Below are positions 17,123 to 27,383 of a stretch of 64,000 nucleotides of DNA, piece after piece. The notes beneath the pieces were generated by a model. It did no database searches. It was not told where the DNA came from and worked only from the letters and a program-made list of their open reading frames with translations. The stretch covers positions 2,604,001 to 2,668,000 of the forward strand of contig NZ_CP009533.1 in the NCBI RefSeq assembly GCF_000761155.1. Direction: 5' to 3'. The position numbers and the translations under genes were made by a program. The stretch is from Pseudomonas rhizosphaerae (GTDB taxonomy: Bacteria; Pseudomonadota; Gammaproteobacteria; Pseudomonadales; Pseudomonadaceae). The first letter of the stretch is position 1. Each line of letters starts with the position of its first letter.

Positions 17123-17932
17123 ATGCTCCTTACCCCCAATGCCATGAGCCGGCGCCTGCGCGTGGGCTTGTACCTCACCACGGGATCGATCGGCGTGTTC
17201 CTGCTGTTGCCGATCGTCTTCATCGTCCTGCTGTCGTTCGGCTCGTCCCAGTGGCTGGTGTTCCCACCACCGGGCTGGACCACCAAATGGTACCTGCAAT
17301 TCTTCGCCAACCCCGAGTGGATGGCGGCAGCCTGGTCGAGCCTGAAAGTCGCCGCGCTCACCACCGTGTTCGCCGTGCTGCTGGGCCTGCCTACGGCCTT
17401 TGCACTGGTGCGCGGCAAGTTTCCCGGCCGCGAATTGCTGTACGCGGTGTTCACCTTGCCGATGATCGTACCGTTGGTGATCATCGCCGTGGCCGTGTAT
17501 GCGCTGTTTCTCAAGTTGGGCTACACCGGCACGCTGTTCTCTTTCGTGGTCAGCCACGTGATCGTCGCCCTGCCCTTCACCATCATCTCGATCATCAATT
17601 CGCTGAAGCTGTTCGACCAGTCCATCGAGGATGCCGCGGTGATCTGCGGCGCGTCACGCCTGCAGGCGATCTTCAAAGTCACCTTCCCGGCGATTCGTCC
17701 GGGCATGGTCGCCGGCGGCCTGTTCGCCTTCCTGGTCTCGTGGGATGAAGTGGTGCTCAGCGTGATGATGGCCAGCCCGACCCTGCAGACCCTGCCCGTG
17801 AAAATGTGGACCACCCTGCGCCAGGACCTGACGCCGGTGATCGCCGTCGCCTCGACGCTGCTTATCGCCCTGTCGGTACTGGTCATGGTGGTTGCCGAAA
17901 TCGTTCGTCGCCGTAACCCTGCCAACGTTTAG
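17123..17932 (+). CDS. ABC transporter permease (PotC-like)
   Basis: 269 aa, six membrane segments. The conserved EAA loop is EDAAVICGASRLQAIFKVTF, with PAIRPGMVAGGLFAFLVSWD after it. It starts 6 bp after the first permease and ends 9 bp before the ATPase gene. It forms the transmembrane channel of the importer with the preceding gene. Confidence 0.9.
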   Translation: MLLTPNAMSRRLRVGLYLTTGSIGVFLLLPIVFIVLLSFGSSQWLVFPPPGWTTKWYLQFFANPEWMAAAWSSLKVAALTTVFAVLLGLPTAFALVRGKFPGRELLYAVFTLPMIVPLVIIAVAVYALFLKLGYTGTLFSFVVSHVIVALPFTIISIINSLKLFDQSIEDAAVICGASRLQAIFKVTFPAIRPGMVAGGLFAFLVSWDEVVLSVMMASPTLQTLPVKMWTTLRQDLTPVIAVASTLLIALSVLVMVVAEIVRRRNPANV

Positions 17933-17941
17933 GAGCTGGAC

Positions 17942-19099
<1,158 letters not shown>

Positions 19100-19132
19100 T
19101 TTCTCGACGCGGACCGCAACCTCCGCGAAACG

Positions 19133-19160
19133 AAAGGCCCCGATTGATCGGGGCCTTTTC
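19133..19160. terminator. Bidirectional intrinsic terminator
   Basis: AAAGGCCCCGAT-TG-ATCGGGGCCTTT is a perfect 12-bp stem with a 2-base loop, followed by T on the plus strand and, because of symmetry, by T/U-rich bases on the minus strand. It serves the ABC importer operon and the convergent NCS1 permease gene. Confidence 0.88.
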
Positions 19161-19187
19161 GCATCAGTGCGTGGGTACCTGTTCGAG

Positions 19188-20585
19188 CTACTTGGCGTAT
19201 CCGGCCCGCAGCCGTTCGGCACGTTGCTGCTTGCGGGTCGCCAGACAGTAGAACAGCGGACAGGTGACCACGATGCCCACCAGCCAGGACAAGTCGGCGC
19301 CTTCGACCAGATGGGCGTAAGGCCCTACGTAGAGCGCAGTGTTGGCGAACGGCAGCTGCACGGCGATGCCACAGGCGTAGGCGATGATCGCGTGCCAGTT
19401 GAAGCGCCCGTATTGCCCGCCGTCGGCGGCGAAAATCGACTCGATGTCGTAGTCACCGTACTTGATCAGGTAGAAGTCGATCAGGTTGATCGAAGCCCAC
19501 GGCACCAGTACCAGCAACAGGGCCAGGATCAAGCCGATGAAGTCCTGAATGAAGTCACCCGAAGCGCCCACCGCCACCAGGCAGCAGCCACTCAACACCA
19601 AGGCCGACAGCACGATGCGCACTTTCACGCTGGGCGTCCAGTGGGCAATGAACGTCTGCACCGCAGTGACGATGGCCAGTACCGCACCGTACAGGTTCAG
19701 AGCGTTGTGGCTGATGATGTTGAGCAGGAACAGCAGCATCAACAACGGCCCGAGGGCACCGGTGGCCTGTTCGACGGCCGTCATCGCCTCGGTACCGGGC
19801 GGGGTCGCGAGCACCACGACCGCGCCGAAACTGAACGACAGGATGGTCCCCAGGGTGGCGCCGGCGTAGGTGGCCCAGAACGGTTTGGCAATGCCGATAT
19901 CACTGGGCAGGTAGCGGGAATAGTCCGACACATAGGGTGAAAAGCTGACCTGCCAGATCACGCCCAGGGACACCGTGGCGATGAACCCTGCCAGGGTGAA
20001 CCCGCCTCGGGTAAGAAAGTCGACCGGCAGCGGCTGGCTGAACACGAACGCGGCCAGCAGCGCACCCCCCATGACCCAGGTGCCGATGCGGTTCAAGGTA
20101 TGGATGAAGCGGTAGCCGAGCACGCCGATGGCAGTCGCCGCCAGGGCGCCGATCAGGCTGCCGACGGGCAGCGAGATCGGCTCGACCATGGCATGGATCG
20201 ACTTGCCGGCCAGGACGATGTTGGAGATGAAGAAACCCACGTAGATCAGCGCGGCGAAGAACACGATCAACAGCGCGCCGAACCGGCCGAACTGTCCTCG
20301 ACTCTGCACCATCTGCGGTATGCCCAGGCGCGGCCCCTGAGCCGAGGACAGGGCGATGACCACGCCACCCAGGCAATGCCCGAGCACAATGGCCAGCAGC
20401 CCCCAGGCGAGGTTGAGGTTGAAGACCTGGACCACCATGGCGCCGGTGACGATCGGCAGTGGCGCGATGTTGGTGCTGAACCACAGCGTGAACAGGTCCC
20501 GAGCCCGCCCATGGCGCTCGGTACGGGGAACCTGCTCGACGGTGTAGCTCTCGATCAAAGGGTCTTGCGATGAACGCTCGGACAT
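19188..20585 (-). CDS. NCS1 family permease (purine/cytosine/hydantoin type)
   Basis: 465 aa with about 12 membrane segments. FTLWFSTNIAPLPIVTGAMV near the start and VSFSPYVSDYSRYLPSDIGI are the NCS1 (CodB/purine-cytosine) signatures; VPWASINLIDFYLIKYGDYD is the family's C-terminal motif. It is a cation- or proton-coupled importer for nucleobase-like or hydantoin-like compounds. The promoter carries an operator copy (20669-20678). This is the best clue that the cluster's substrate is an N-heterocycle. Confidence 0.92.
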   Translation of the reverse strand: MSERSSQDPLIESYTVEQVPRTERHGRARDLFTLWFSTNIAPLPIVTGAMVVQVFNLNLAWGLLAIVLGHCLGGVVIALSSAQGPRLGIPQMVQSRGQFGRFGALLIVFFAALIYVGFFISNIVLAGKSIHAMVEPISLPVGSLIGALAATAIGVLGYRFIHTLNRIGTWVMGGALLAAFVFSQPLPVDFLTRGGFTLAGFIATVSLGVIWQVSFSPYVSDYSRYLPSDIGIAKPFWATYAGATLGTILSFSFGAVVVLATPPGTEAMTAVEQATGALGPLLMLLFLLNIISHNALNLYGAVLAIVTAVQTFIAHWTPSVKVRIVLSALVLSGCCLVAVGASGDFIQDFIGLILALLLVLVPWASINLIDFYLIKYGDYDIESIFAADGGQYGRFNWHAIIAYACGIAVQLPFANTALYVGPYAHLVEGADLSWLVGIVVTCPLFYCLATRKQQRAERLRAGYAK

Positions 20586-20668
20586 GGTCTTTCACTCAAG
20601 GCTGTTGTTGTTCTTGTAGGAATCCGTCTCACAAAAAGTGAGCCGCTTCTGATGAACAAACCATATTA

Positions 20669-20678
20669 CGGTATACCA
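20669..20678. promoter_or_regulatory. GntR-type operator CGGTATACCA (copy 3, one mismatch)
   Basis: Located 84 bases upstream of the NCS1 permease start and about 100 bp from copy 4. It differs from TGGTATACCA at the first base only. Confidence 0.5.
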
Positions 20679-20773
20679 AGAAAACGCAAGCGGATCGCTC
20701 GGCGAGGGCATTTCCAGGGCGTAACGGCGTGTGTATCTCGACACTGAAAATCAGGGTTGCACAACGATTTTTT

Positions 20774-20783
20774 TGGTATACCA
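20774..20783. promoter_or_regulatory. GntR-type operator TGGTATACCA (copy 4)
   Basis: A perfect copy 40 bases upstream of the second flavin reductase, in the divergent gap with the NCS1 permease. Confidence 0.6.
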
Positions 20784-20822
20784 TCGACCAACAAATATTC
20801 GAATAAACGAGAGGTGCCTTTG

Positions 20823-21308
20823 ATGATCGATGCCGAAATCTACAAACAAGTCATGGGCTCGTTTCCCTCTGGCGTGACCGTGATCACCACCCTTGACGAT
20901 GACGGCCAACTGGTCGGCATGACCGCCAGCGCTTTCAGCTCCTTGTCGATCGATCCGGCCCTCGTGCTGTTCTGCCCCAATTACAAAGCCGACTCCTACC
21001 CCCACCTGATTCGCAGCAAGCGCTTCGCCATCCATCTGCTGGCCAGCGACCAGCAGGCCGAAGCCTATGCCTTCGCCAGCAAGGGCAAGAACAAGGCCGA
21101 CGGCATCGAGTGGAGCCTGAGCGCGCTGGGCAATCCGGTACTCAAGAACGCCATCGCGGTCATCGAGTGCGAACTGTGGCGCGAATACGAAGGCGGTGAT
21201 CACGCGATCATGGTCGGTGCGGTGAAGAACCTGCTGGTGCCCTGTGCCGCGCAAAGCCCGCTGGTCTACTGCCGCGGGAAGATGGGCGCCCTGCCCGCTT
21301 TCGCCTGA
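20823..21308 (+). CDS. Flavin reductase, RutF/HpaC type (copy 2)
   Basis: 161 aa, starting MIDAEIYKQVMGSFPSGVTV. It is a close paralogue of the reductase at 11569, with equal length and many identical blocks. GAGAGGTG lies ~8 bases before ATG 20823; an upstream in-frame start at 20757 would place the operator inside the coding region and is rejected. It is followed 83 bp downstream by the luciferase-like monooxygenase and so is its likely reduced-FMN donor. Confidence 0.92.
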   Translation: MIDAEIYKQVMGSFPSGVTVITTLDDDGQLVGMTASAFSSLSIDPALVLFCPNYKADSYPHLIRSKRFAIHLLASDQQAEAYAFASKGKNKADGIEWSLSALGNPVLKNAIAVIECELWREYEGGDHAIMVGAVKNLLVPCAAQSPLVYCRGKMGALPAFA

Positions 21309-21391
21309 CATTTCTCACGCTATTGAATGTCCAGGCCACGGCATGCCGTTGGCCGGGATGAATCACGGTCAACAGATCCGAGGTAGGCAAG

Positions 21392-22429
21392 ATGAAATTT
21401 TCGCTGTTCGTGCACATGGAACGCTGGGACGAGAAAACCAGCCACCGCCAGCTTTTCGAAGACCTGACCGAACTGACCCTGATGGCCGAAAAAGGCGGGT
21501 TCAGCACGGTGTGGATTGGCGAGCACCACGCCATGGAATACACCATCTCCCCCAGCCCCATGCCGCTGCTGGCCTACCTGGCCGGCAAGACCACCACCAT
21601 CCACCTGGGCGCCGGCACCATCATCGCGCCGTTCTGGCATCCGCTGCGGGTCGCCGGCGAATGCGCCCTGCTGGACGTGATCAGCAACGGCCGCATGGAG
21701 GTCGGCCTGGCCCGCGGCGCTTATCAGGTGGAGTTCGACCGCATGGCCGGTGGCATGCCGGCCAGCAGCGGTGGCAATGCCCTGCGCGAAATGGTGCCGG
21801 TGGTGCGCAAGCTGTGGGAAGGCGACTACGCCCATGACGGCGAGATCTGGAAATTCCCCACCTCCACCAGCGTGCCGAAACCGGTGAAGACGCCGCCCAT
21901 GTGGATCGCCGCGCGCGACCCCGATTCGCACAACTTCGCCGTCGCCAACGGCTGCAACGTCATGGTCACGCCGCTGATGAAGGGTGACGAGGAAGTGGTC
22001 GATCTGAAGAACAAGTTCGAAGCGGCCCTGGCCAACAACCCGACCGTACCGCGGCCGCAGTTGATGGTGCTGCGTCATACACACGTTCATGGCAAGGACG
22101 ACCCCGAAGGCTGGAAAGTCGGCGCCACGGCGATTTCGCGGTTCTACCGCACCTTCGATGCCTGGTTCGGCAACAAGACCACCCCGGTTAACGGCTTCCT
22201 GGAACCCAGCCCGGAATCCAAGTTCGCCGAGCGCCCTGAGTTCGAGCTGGAGAACATCCGCAAGAACACCATGATCGGCACCCCTGAGCAGATCATCGCG
22301 CGCATCCAGTACTACCAAGAACTGGGCGTCGACGAGTTCAGCTTCTGGTGCGACAACAGCCTGCCCCATGCCGAGAAAAAGAAGTCGCTGGAACTGTTCA
22401 TCAACGAAGTGGTGCCGGCGTTTCAATAA
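21392..22429 (+). CDS. Luciferase-like (LLM) FMN-dependent monooxygenase
   Basis: 345 aa. MKFSLFVHMERWDEKTSHRQ, GFSTVWIGEHHAMEYTISPS and GTIIAPFWHPLRVAGECALL are bacterial-luciferase-family blocks (EHH near the flavin site). VGLARGAYQVEFDRMAGG continues the TIM-barrel pattern. Such two-component enzymes use FMNH2 and O2 and include the uracil-ring-opening RutA. Coupled with its own reductase, an NCS1 permease, a hydrolase and an aldehyde dehydrogenase, it is the likely ring-opening oxygenase of the cluster. GAGGTAGG precedes the ATG. Confidence 0.9.
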   Translation: MKFSLFVHMERWDEKTSHRQLFEDLTELTLMAEKGGFSTVWIGEHHAMEYTISPSPMPLLAYLAGKTTTIHLGAGTIIAPFWHPLRVAGECALLDVISNGRMEVGLARGAYQVEFDRMAGGMPASSGGNALREMVPVVRKLWEGDYAHDGEIWKFPTSTSVPKPVKTPPMWIAARDPDSHNFAVANGCNVMVTPLMKGDEEVVDLKNKFEAALANNPTVPRPQLMVLRHTHVHGKDDPEGWKVGATAISRFYRTFDAWFGNKTTPVNGFLEPSPESKFAERPEFELENIRKNTMIGTPEQIIARIQYYQELGVDEFSFWCDNSLPHAEKKKSLELFINEVVPAFQ

Positions 22430-22447
22430 GCTTGGCCAGCAGCGATA

Positions 22448-22473
22448 AAAAACCGGGCGCCAGCCCGGTTTTT
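22448..22473. terminator. Intrinsic terminator, likely bidirectional
   Basis: AAAACCGGGC-GCCA-GCCCGGTTTT hairpin with A and T tracts on both sides, lying between the convergent monooxygenase and PQQ-dehydrogenase genes. Confidence 0.88.
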
Positions 22474-22491
22474 CATGTGCGGCCAATACGT

Positions 22492-24093
22492 TCAGCCTTC
22501 GCGAGCAACCGGCGTCAACCTCAGCAGCTTGGCATCGACCCCATCGGTGAGCACGTAGATCGAGCCGTCCGGTGCCACCTTGACGTCACGCATGCGCTCG
22601 TCCAGTTCGCCCAGCAGCAGTTGCTGACCCACGATCTTCTGGCCGTCGCGCAGCACGCGGCGCACCGTGCGTTCCTTGAGCGCAGGCACCAGCAGGTCTC
22701 CCTGCCAGTCCGCAAACAGCGCGCCGCTGTAGACCGCCAGGCCGGACGGCGCAATCGAAGGCGTCCACTCCAGGAGCGCGTCGCGATATTCGGGGAGTTG
22801 CCGAAACGGCGTCACTGTCGCGAACGGGTAATCGATACCCGCCGTCACCACAGGCCATCCGTAGTTGCCGCCCGGGACGATATGGTTGATCTCGTCACCC
22901 CCTCGCGCACCGTGCTCGGTCACCAGCAGATCCCCTGTGGCCGGATCGACGGCGATGCCTTGGACGTTGCGATGGCCCAGGCTGTAGATCTCCGGCGCAA
23001 CGCCAGGTCGCTGGATGAACGGGTTGTCCGCCGGCGGCCGACCCTCGCGGTCAAGCCTGACCACGGTGCCCAGATGATTGGCCAGATTCTGCGCTTCTTC
23101 GCGCCGCTCGCTGCCATCCCCCAGCGACAGCACCAGGGTGCCGTCACCCAGAAACGCCAGACGCCCACCGTTGTTGCCCACCCGCGCCTTGAGCGTGGAA
23201 CTGAACAGCACGCGCACCTCTTCGATTCTGTCGTGCGCCCATTTGGCTCGCACCAGCTGCGTGCCGTTGGCCTTGGTATCGCCGTAGGCCATGGTCAGGT
23301 AGATCCAGCCGTTCTGCTCGAACTGCGGGTCCAGCGCTACCTCCATCAGCCCGGCGGTGCCGCCGCGCTGAAACAGCGGCGGCAGCCCATCCAGCCTGAC
23401 GGGCGAAGAGGCACCATCGCGATCGATGACCAGCAATCGACCGCCCATCTCGGTGACCAGCGTGCGGCCGTCTGGCAGAAAGGCGATCGACCAAGGGCGG
23501 TTCAACCCTTTCGCAATCGTCTGGACCGCATAGCTTGCAGGGTCGACCACCGCTGGCTTGCTGCCAGCGCCTGGCGCCATGACGAAAAACAGCACGACAG
23601 GTGCGATCAAAAGCATCGCTACGGCCCCTGCACCACGCCAAAGGACGACTGCGCCGTTGGGTTTGCTCAACCGCGCATAGAGCGCTCCGCCCAAGCCACC
23701 TGTCAGCGACATCAGCACATGGCCCGCTGACGTCCTTGTGCCCGGTAGCGCCGGCATGGGAATCACCGAGCGCATCAGCCAGAACACGAAACCCAACCCA
23801 CATACACCCGATACGATGAAGACGCACCTGCGCCCGGTCAACGGGCTGAATCGCAGCGCCAGGTGCCCGGCACCCACCGCGAGCACAAGCGCTCCGGCTG
23901 CGATGCCGGCCATGACCGGCCCGAACCGGGCGAGGTCTTCCAGAGTGGTCCAGACGCGAACGGACGCCGTGACCGGCGCCCCAAGGTCGACAAGCTCGCC
24001 CAGATTGAGCTGGGTCTGAACGATGCTGGCGATGGCGCCCGTTGCCAGGGCGGCAACGAGCAACGCTGTGAGATGCCGGGTGATCGCCGCCAT
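22492..24093 (-). CDS. Membrane-anchored PQQ-type sugar dehydrogenase (YliI/ASD-like beta-propeller)
   Basis: 533 aa. The first ~180 residues hold about four or five hydrophobic segments (for example TALLVAALATGAIASIVQTQ and MLLIAPVVLFFVMAPGAG). The C-terminal ~350 residues form the soluble aldose dehydrogenase propeller: GLNRPWSIAFLPDGRTLVTE, GGTAGLMEVALDPQFEQNGW, LGHRNVQGIAVDPATGDLLV and EHGARGGDEINHIVPGGNYG, which includes the PQQ/calcium region. Normal YliI-type enzymes are periplasmic with only a signal peptide, so the membrane domain is unusual. ATG 24093 starts 5 bp after the preceding stop and makes it the last gene of the IclR operon. Confidence 0.87.
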   Translation of the reverse strand: MAAITRHLTALLVAALATGAIASIVQTQLNLGELVDLGAPVTASVRVWTTLEDLARFGPVMAGIAAGALVLAVGAGHLALRFSPLTGRRCVFIVSGVCGLGFVFWLMRSVIPMPALPGTRTSAGHVLMSLTGGLGGALYARLSKPNGAVVLWRGAGAVAMLLIAPVVLFFVMAPGAGSKPAVVDPASYAVQTIAKGLNRPWSIAFLPDGRTLVTEMGGRLLVIDRDGASSPVRLDGLPPLFQRGGTAGLMEVALDPQFEQNGWIYLTMAYGDTKANGTQLVRAKWAHDRIEEVRVLFSSTLKARVGNNGGRLAFLGDGTLVLSLGDGSERREEAQNLANHLGTVVRLDREGRPPADNPFIQRPGVAPEIYSLGHRNVQGIAVDPATGDLLVTEHGARGGDEINHIVPGGNYGWPVVTAGIDYPFATVTPFRQLPEYRDALLEWTPSIAPSGLAVYSGALFADWQGDLLVPALKERTVRRVLRDGQKIVGQQLLLGELDERMRDVKVAPDGSIYVLTDGVDAKLLRLTPVAREG

Positions 24094-24098
24094 TCGGC

Positions 24099-24794
24099 TC
24101 AGCCCGCAGTGCCCGGTGTTTTGCAACGGGTGTACTCCAATTGGTACAGCGTGGTGTCGAGCAGGCCAGGCTGGCTGTCCAGCAACTGCTGCAACTCTGC
24201 CACGCAGGCATTGCCGGCGTCACGCACATAATCGGCGGCACAGCCTTCGATGATGATGATCCAGGCAGGTATCTGCGTCCCTTCGGCCCGCGCCTTCTTC
24301 TCTGCTGTTTCGACCTTGCTGACAGCCTCGTCCGCTACGCAAAGGTGCACGCCAGTGATTCCCTGTCCATGGACAAACCCGGGAAGCACACGTTGGCGCA
24401 GAGCGTTCGACACGAGAGCATGGTGTTGCTCGATGACATCGAAGCGGATTGTCATCAGATACGCGCCCTGACCGACGCCATCGGAATAGGTCACGTCGCA
24501 GATGGAACGGGCGACGTTGCGATACGACTTCACCGATTGCTGCGTCCATGGCGTAGGCGTGTTGAGACGCGACAGGTAATCCTGCCCTCCCAGGACTTGC
24601 ACGTTGTCCGCCTCATAAAGGTTGAAATAGGTCGGACCTGCCTCCAGCGCCAAGTACCGGCGGCCGCGCAGGAAACCTGGAATAGCGGCCCGCTCTGGCA
24701 TGTGCTCCCGGTTATGCCACTCATAGAACTCATCGCGTGCCTCGGGCAAAAGATCGTGCCAGATCGCGACTACACCTGTTCCTGCAAAGCTCAT
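24099..24794 (-). CDS. Uncharacterised dimeric alpha/beta-barrel (EthD/DUF4286-like) protein
   Basis: 231 aa. VVAIWHDLLPEARDEFYEWH, then NREHMPERAAIPGFLRGRRY, is the pattern of EthD/DUF4286-like proteins, and a similar alpha/beta half repeats after residue ~115. No catalytic role is known. It lies between an FAH-family gene (21 bp upstream) and the PQQ dehydrogenase (5 bp downstream) in one operon, so a role in the same pathway is inferred. Confidence 0.78.
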   Translation of the reverse strand: MSFAGTGVVAIWHDLLPEARDEFYEWHNREHMPERAAIPGFLRGRRYLALEAGPTYFNLYEADNVQVLGGQDYLSRLNTPTPWTQQSVKSYRNVARSICDVTYSDGVGQGAYLMTIRFDVIEQHHALVSNALRQRVLPGFVHGQGITGVHLCVADEAVSKVETAEKKARAEGTQIPAWIIIIEGCAADYVRDAGNACVAELQQLLDSQPGLLDTTLYQLEYTRCKTPGTAG

Positions 24795-24815
24795 AGCGGT
24801 TTACTCCAGCAGTGT

Positions 24816-25709
24816 TCAGTCAACATTGGGATGACGACCAGCGACCCATGCGCTGCCCATTTCGGCAACGTAGGGAACGACAGTCTGGAATTGCTCGCCC
24901 AGCCCCTGGCCGCCTACACGCATGGTGTCGCCTGCTTTGAGAAACACGGGCGGCTTCTGGCCAAGCCCTACACCCGGAGGAGTGCCTGTGATGATGACGT
25001 CACCCGCCATCAACGGCATGAAGCGACTGAGGTAGGCCACGATGTGTGCAACGCTGAAAATCATCGTGCGTGTGTTGCCGGTCTGCAGGCGCTTACCATT
25101 GACGTCGAGCCAGAGATCGAGGGTCTGCGGGTCGGAAATCTCGTCGCGGGTAACCAGCCACGGCCCGAGCGGCGCGAAGGAAAACCCGCTTTTGCCTTTG
25201 GTCCACTGGCCTTCGTATTCGAGCTGGTAGGCGCGCTCGGACACATCGTTGGCCAGGCAGTACCCCGCAACATGATCCAGGGCCTGGGACTCATCGATCT
25301 GCCAGGCAGGCGTACCGATGACGATGGCCAGTTCCACTTCCCAATCGAGTTTTTCCGCGCCCGTTGGCAGAATGACCGGATCATTGGGGCCGCTGATGGA
25401 TGCCGTGTGCTTGTTGAAGACCACGGGTTGGCTTGGAATCGGCGTATTCGTCTCGGCAGCATGATCGGAATAATTGAGTCCGATGCAGATGAGGTTTGGA
25501 ACGCTACCCACACACGGACCCAGCCGCGTACCAGGTGCCACCACTGGCAGTTTCTCGATCTCGATCGTGCGCAGTTTTTCCAGCACGACCGGCGTTATCG
25601 CCGAGGCGTCGATGTCATCGACGATGCCGGAAAGATCGCGGACGTGACCTTGTGAATCCAGGACACCCGGTTGTTCCTGCCCCGGCAAACCAAAACGGAC
25701 TAAGCGCAT
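24816..25709 (-). CDS. Fumarylacetoacetate hydrolase (FAH) family protein
   Basis: 297 aa. CIGLNYSDHAAETNTPIPSQ and DWEVELAIVIGTPAWQ hold the metal-binding acidic residues; DVIITGTPPGVGLGQKPPVF is the family's C-terminal motif. Members hydrolyse or decarboxylate acylpyruvates or lyse ureidoglycolate. It lies 3 bp after a 2-keto-4-pentenoate-hydratase-like gene, a pairing common in meta-cleavage and 2-oxo-enoate degradation. Confidence 0.9.
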   Translation of the reverse strand: MRLVRFGLPGQEQPGVLDSQGHVRDLSGIVDDIDASAITPVVLEKLRTIEIEKLPVVAPGTRLGPCVGSVPNLICIGLNYSDHAAETNTPIPSQPVVFNKHTASISGPNDPVILPTGAEKLDWEVELAIVIGTPAWQIDESQALDHVAGYCLANDVSERAYQLEYEGQWTKGKSGFSFAPLGPWLVTRDEISDPQTLDLWLDVNGKRLQTGNTRTMIFSVAHIVAYLSRFMPLMAGDVIITGTPPGVGLGQKPPVFLKAGDTMRVGGQGLGEQFQTVVPYVAEMGSAWVAGRHPNVD

Positions 25710-25712
25710 TTG

Positions 25713-26510
25713 CTACTCCTCAAACGTTGAAAAATTGACAGACAACGAGCCTGCGTTACCGAACTGAACACACAGTGGTTGATTGATGGGCACATCGAGC
25801 ACACCGGCGTAAGAACCAGTGATGATCACCTGCCCGGCTTGCAGCCCTATGCTCTGTGCAGAGAGGAAATTGGCCAGCCACACAATGGGCAACAACGGGT
25901 TCCCGTCCGGATGGCGGCCTTTGAGAGTGGCGCGATCTGCTGTTGCATCGTGCACAGTGATATTCAGCTCCGACGGCATGTCCGAGGCACGCACCGAGAT
26001 CGATGGTCCGAGTACCAGGCCATGGTTGAACAGCCCATCGGCCAGCAGGTGCTCGAACGGCAGCGATTGCGGGTCCGTATAACGACAGTCGATGACTTCG
26101 AGGGCCAAGTGCACCGAGCCGATCGCCGCAACGATGTCCTGCGCTGTATAGGGCTCGCCACGGGCAGGCAAACCATCCGCCAGGACACAGGCCAATTCGG
26201 GTTCGATCCGCGCACCGGTGGCGTCGCCTGGCAGCCGGTATTGTCCATCCTCAACGATGGCGTCCTCGTAGAGGGGGGCCACGATCCACTTGCCCGAGGG
26301 TGGCAATGCACATTTCCAGCCGCCCACGAATTTGCCGGCCAAGGGCCCTACGCGTTGCTGAATGGCAAACCCCTGCGCAAGGGTAAGTGGCACGCTCGTC
26401 TCGGGCAGACACGCCAGGCGAACACCCTGCTGTCGAGCATGGGCCAGCGCCATGGCGGCCAATTCCAGCTCAGCTGTGACTTCGGCCACTGTCCCCAACG
26501 ACAAGCTCAT
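25713..26510 (-). CDS. 2-keto-4-pentenoate hydratase family protein (MhpD-like)
   Basis: 265 aa. QQRVGPLAGKFVGGWKCALP, RIEPELACVLADGLP, VHLALEVIDCRYTDP and LQAGQVIITGSYAGVLDV follow the hydratase/oxo-crotonate decarboxylase pattern, with the acidic metal ligands in IEPE and EVID. It adds water to a 2-hydroxy-dienoate or decarboxylates an oxalocrotonate-like acid. Its start overlaps the IclR gene's end by 4 bp. Confidence 0.87.
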   Translation of the reverse strand: MSLSLGTVAEVTAELELAAMALAHARQQGVRLACLPETSVPLTLAQGFAIQQRVGPLAGKFVGGWKCALPPSGKWIVAPLYEDAIVEDGQYRLPGDATGARIEPELACVLADGLPARGEPYTAQDIVAAIGSVHLALEVIDCRYTDPQSLPFEHLLADGLFNHGLVLGPSISVRASDMPSELNITVHDATADRATLKGRHPDGNPLLPIVWLANFLSAQSIGLQAGQVIITGSYAGVLDVPINQPLCVQFGNAGSLSVNFSTFEE

Positions 26511-27313
26511 GCACGCTCCTTATGCACATTGTTATGACGGGGCCAGATCGTACCCAGCTTGTTGGCGGCATCCTTCAGCAGAGCGTGCAGCGCTTCATGT
26601 CGCTCGGGCTGCATGCGCATGACAGGGCCTGCAATGCTCATGGTGCCTACCACAGGGCCGGTCGGCACCAGTTTCACCGCGACGGCGATGGCCCAGACCC
26701 CGGCTTCGGCCTCTTCGACGACCAGGCCGTATCCACGCTGGCGCGTCACTGCCAGATCGGCCAGCAGTGATTCGATGCTGCTGATTGCCTTGGGCCCCTG
26801 CCCCGAGTGAGCGTCTGACTTGCCCAAACCACTTTGCAGGGCGAGTTCGATGGCCAATTCGTCAGGCATCGACGCCAGCCAGGCTTTGCCATTGGCAGTG
26901 GCGTAGAGATTGATCGGGCGATCCATCGCGGGTGAGTAGACCAACCCCGGTGCAGCCCCCTGCGCCGACGACAGCCAGGACAGCGTGCCTTCGTTGACTA
27001 CCGTCAGCCGTACCAATTCGTGGCATTGGACAGCCACCTGTTCAATGATCGGCTGGACCAATTCAGGCAAGCCGATTCCGTGCAGGTAACGCTGACCCAG
27101 GAGTGCCAGTTTCAGCGTCAGGCGATAGTGCGACGTGGCCTCGTCCTGCTCTGCCCACCCTTGCTCGACCAACTGGGCGAGCACCCGATGTGCGGGCCCT
27201 TTTTCCAGGCCCAATTCAGCAGCGATATCCGACATCCGCATCCAGCGGGCTTCGCGAGCCAACAGCTCGATAGCCTCCAGACAGCGGTCGACAGCACCTT
27301 TGACGACTCTCAT
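26507..27313 (-). CDS. IclR-family regulator
   Basis: 268 aa. The N-terminal winged helix is AVDRCLEAIELLAREARWMR, then MSDIAAELGLEKGPAHRVLA. The effector domain contains LVRLTVVNEGTLSWLSSAQG and GYGLVVEEAEAGVWAIAVAV. It is the first gene of a five-gene minus-strand operon ending at 22492. A perfect 15-bp palindrome lies 56 bases upstream (27369-27383), which suggests self-regulation together with the enzymes. Confidence 0.92.
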   Translation of the reverse strand: MRVVKGAVDRCLEAIELLAREARWMRMSDIAAELGLEKGPAHRVLAQLVEQGWAEQDEATSHYRLTLKLALLGQRYLHGIGLPELVQPIIEQVAVQCHELVRLTVVNEGTLSWLSSAQGAAPGLVYSPAMDRPINLYATANGKAWLASMPDELAIELALQSGLGKSDAHSGQGPKAISSIESLLADLAVTRQRGYGLVVEEAEAGVWAIAVAVKLVPTGPVVGTMSIAGPVMRMQPERHEALHALLKDAANKLGTIWPRHNNVHKERA

Positions 27314-27368
27314 ATTGTTCTCGACTGGTCTTTGACTTCACGGTGAATTTGATCGACATTATTCGTAC

Positions 27369-27383
27369 TGGAACAGTGTTCCA
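27369..27383. promoter_or_regulatory. IclR-type operator TGGAACAGTGTTCCA
   Basis: A perfect 7+1+7 inverted repeat (TGGAACA-G-TGTTCCA), close in form to the pseudo-palindromes bound by IclR proteins, located in the promoter region of the iclR-led operon. Confidence 0.65.
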
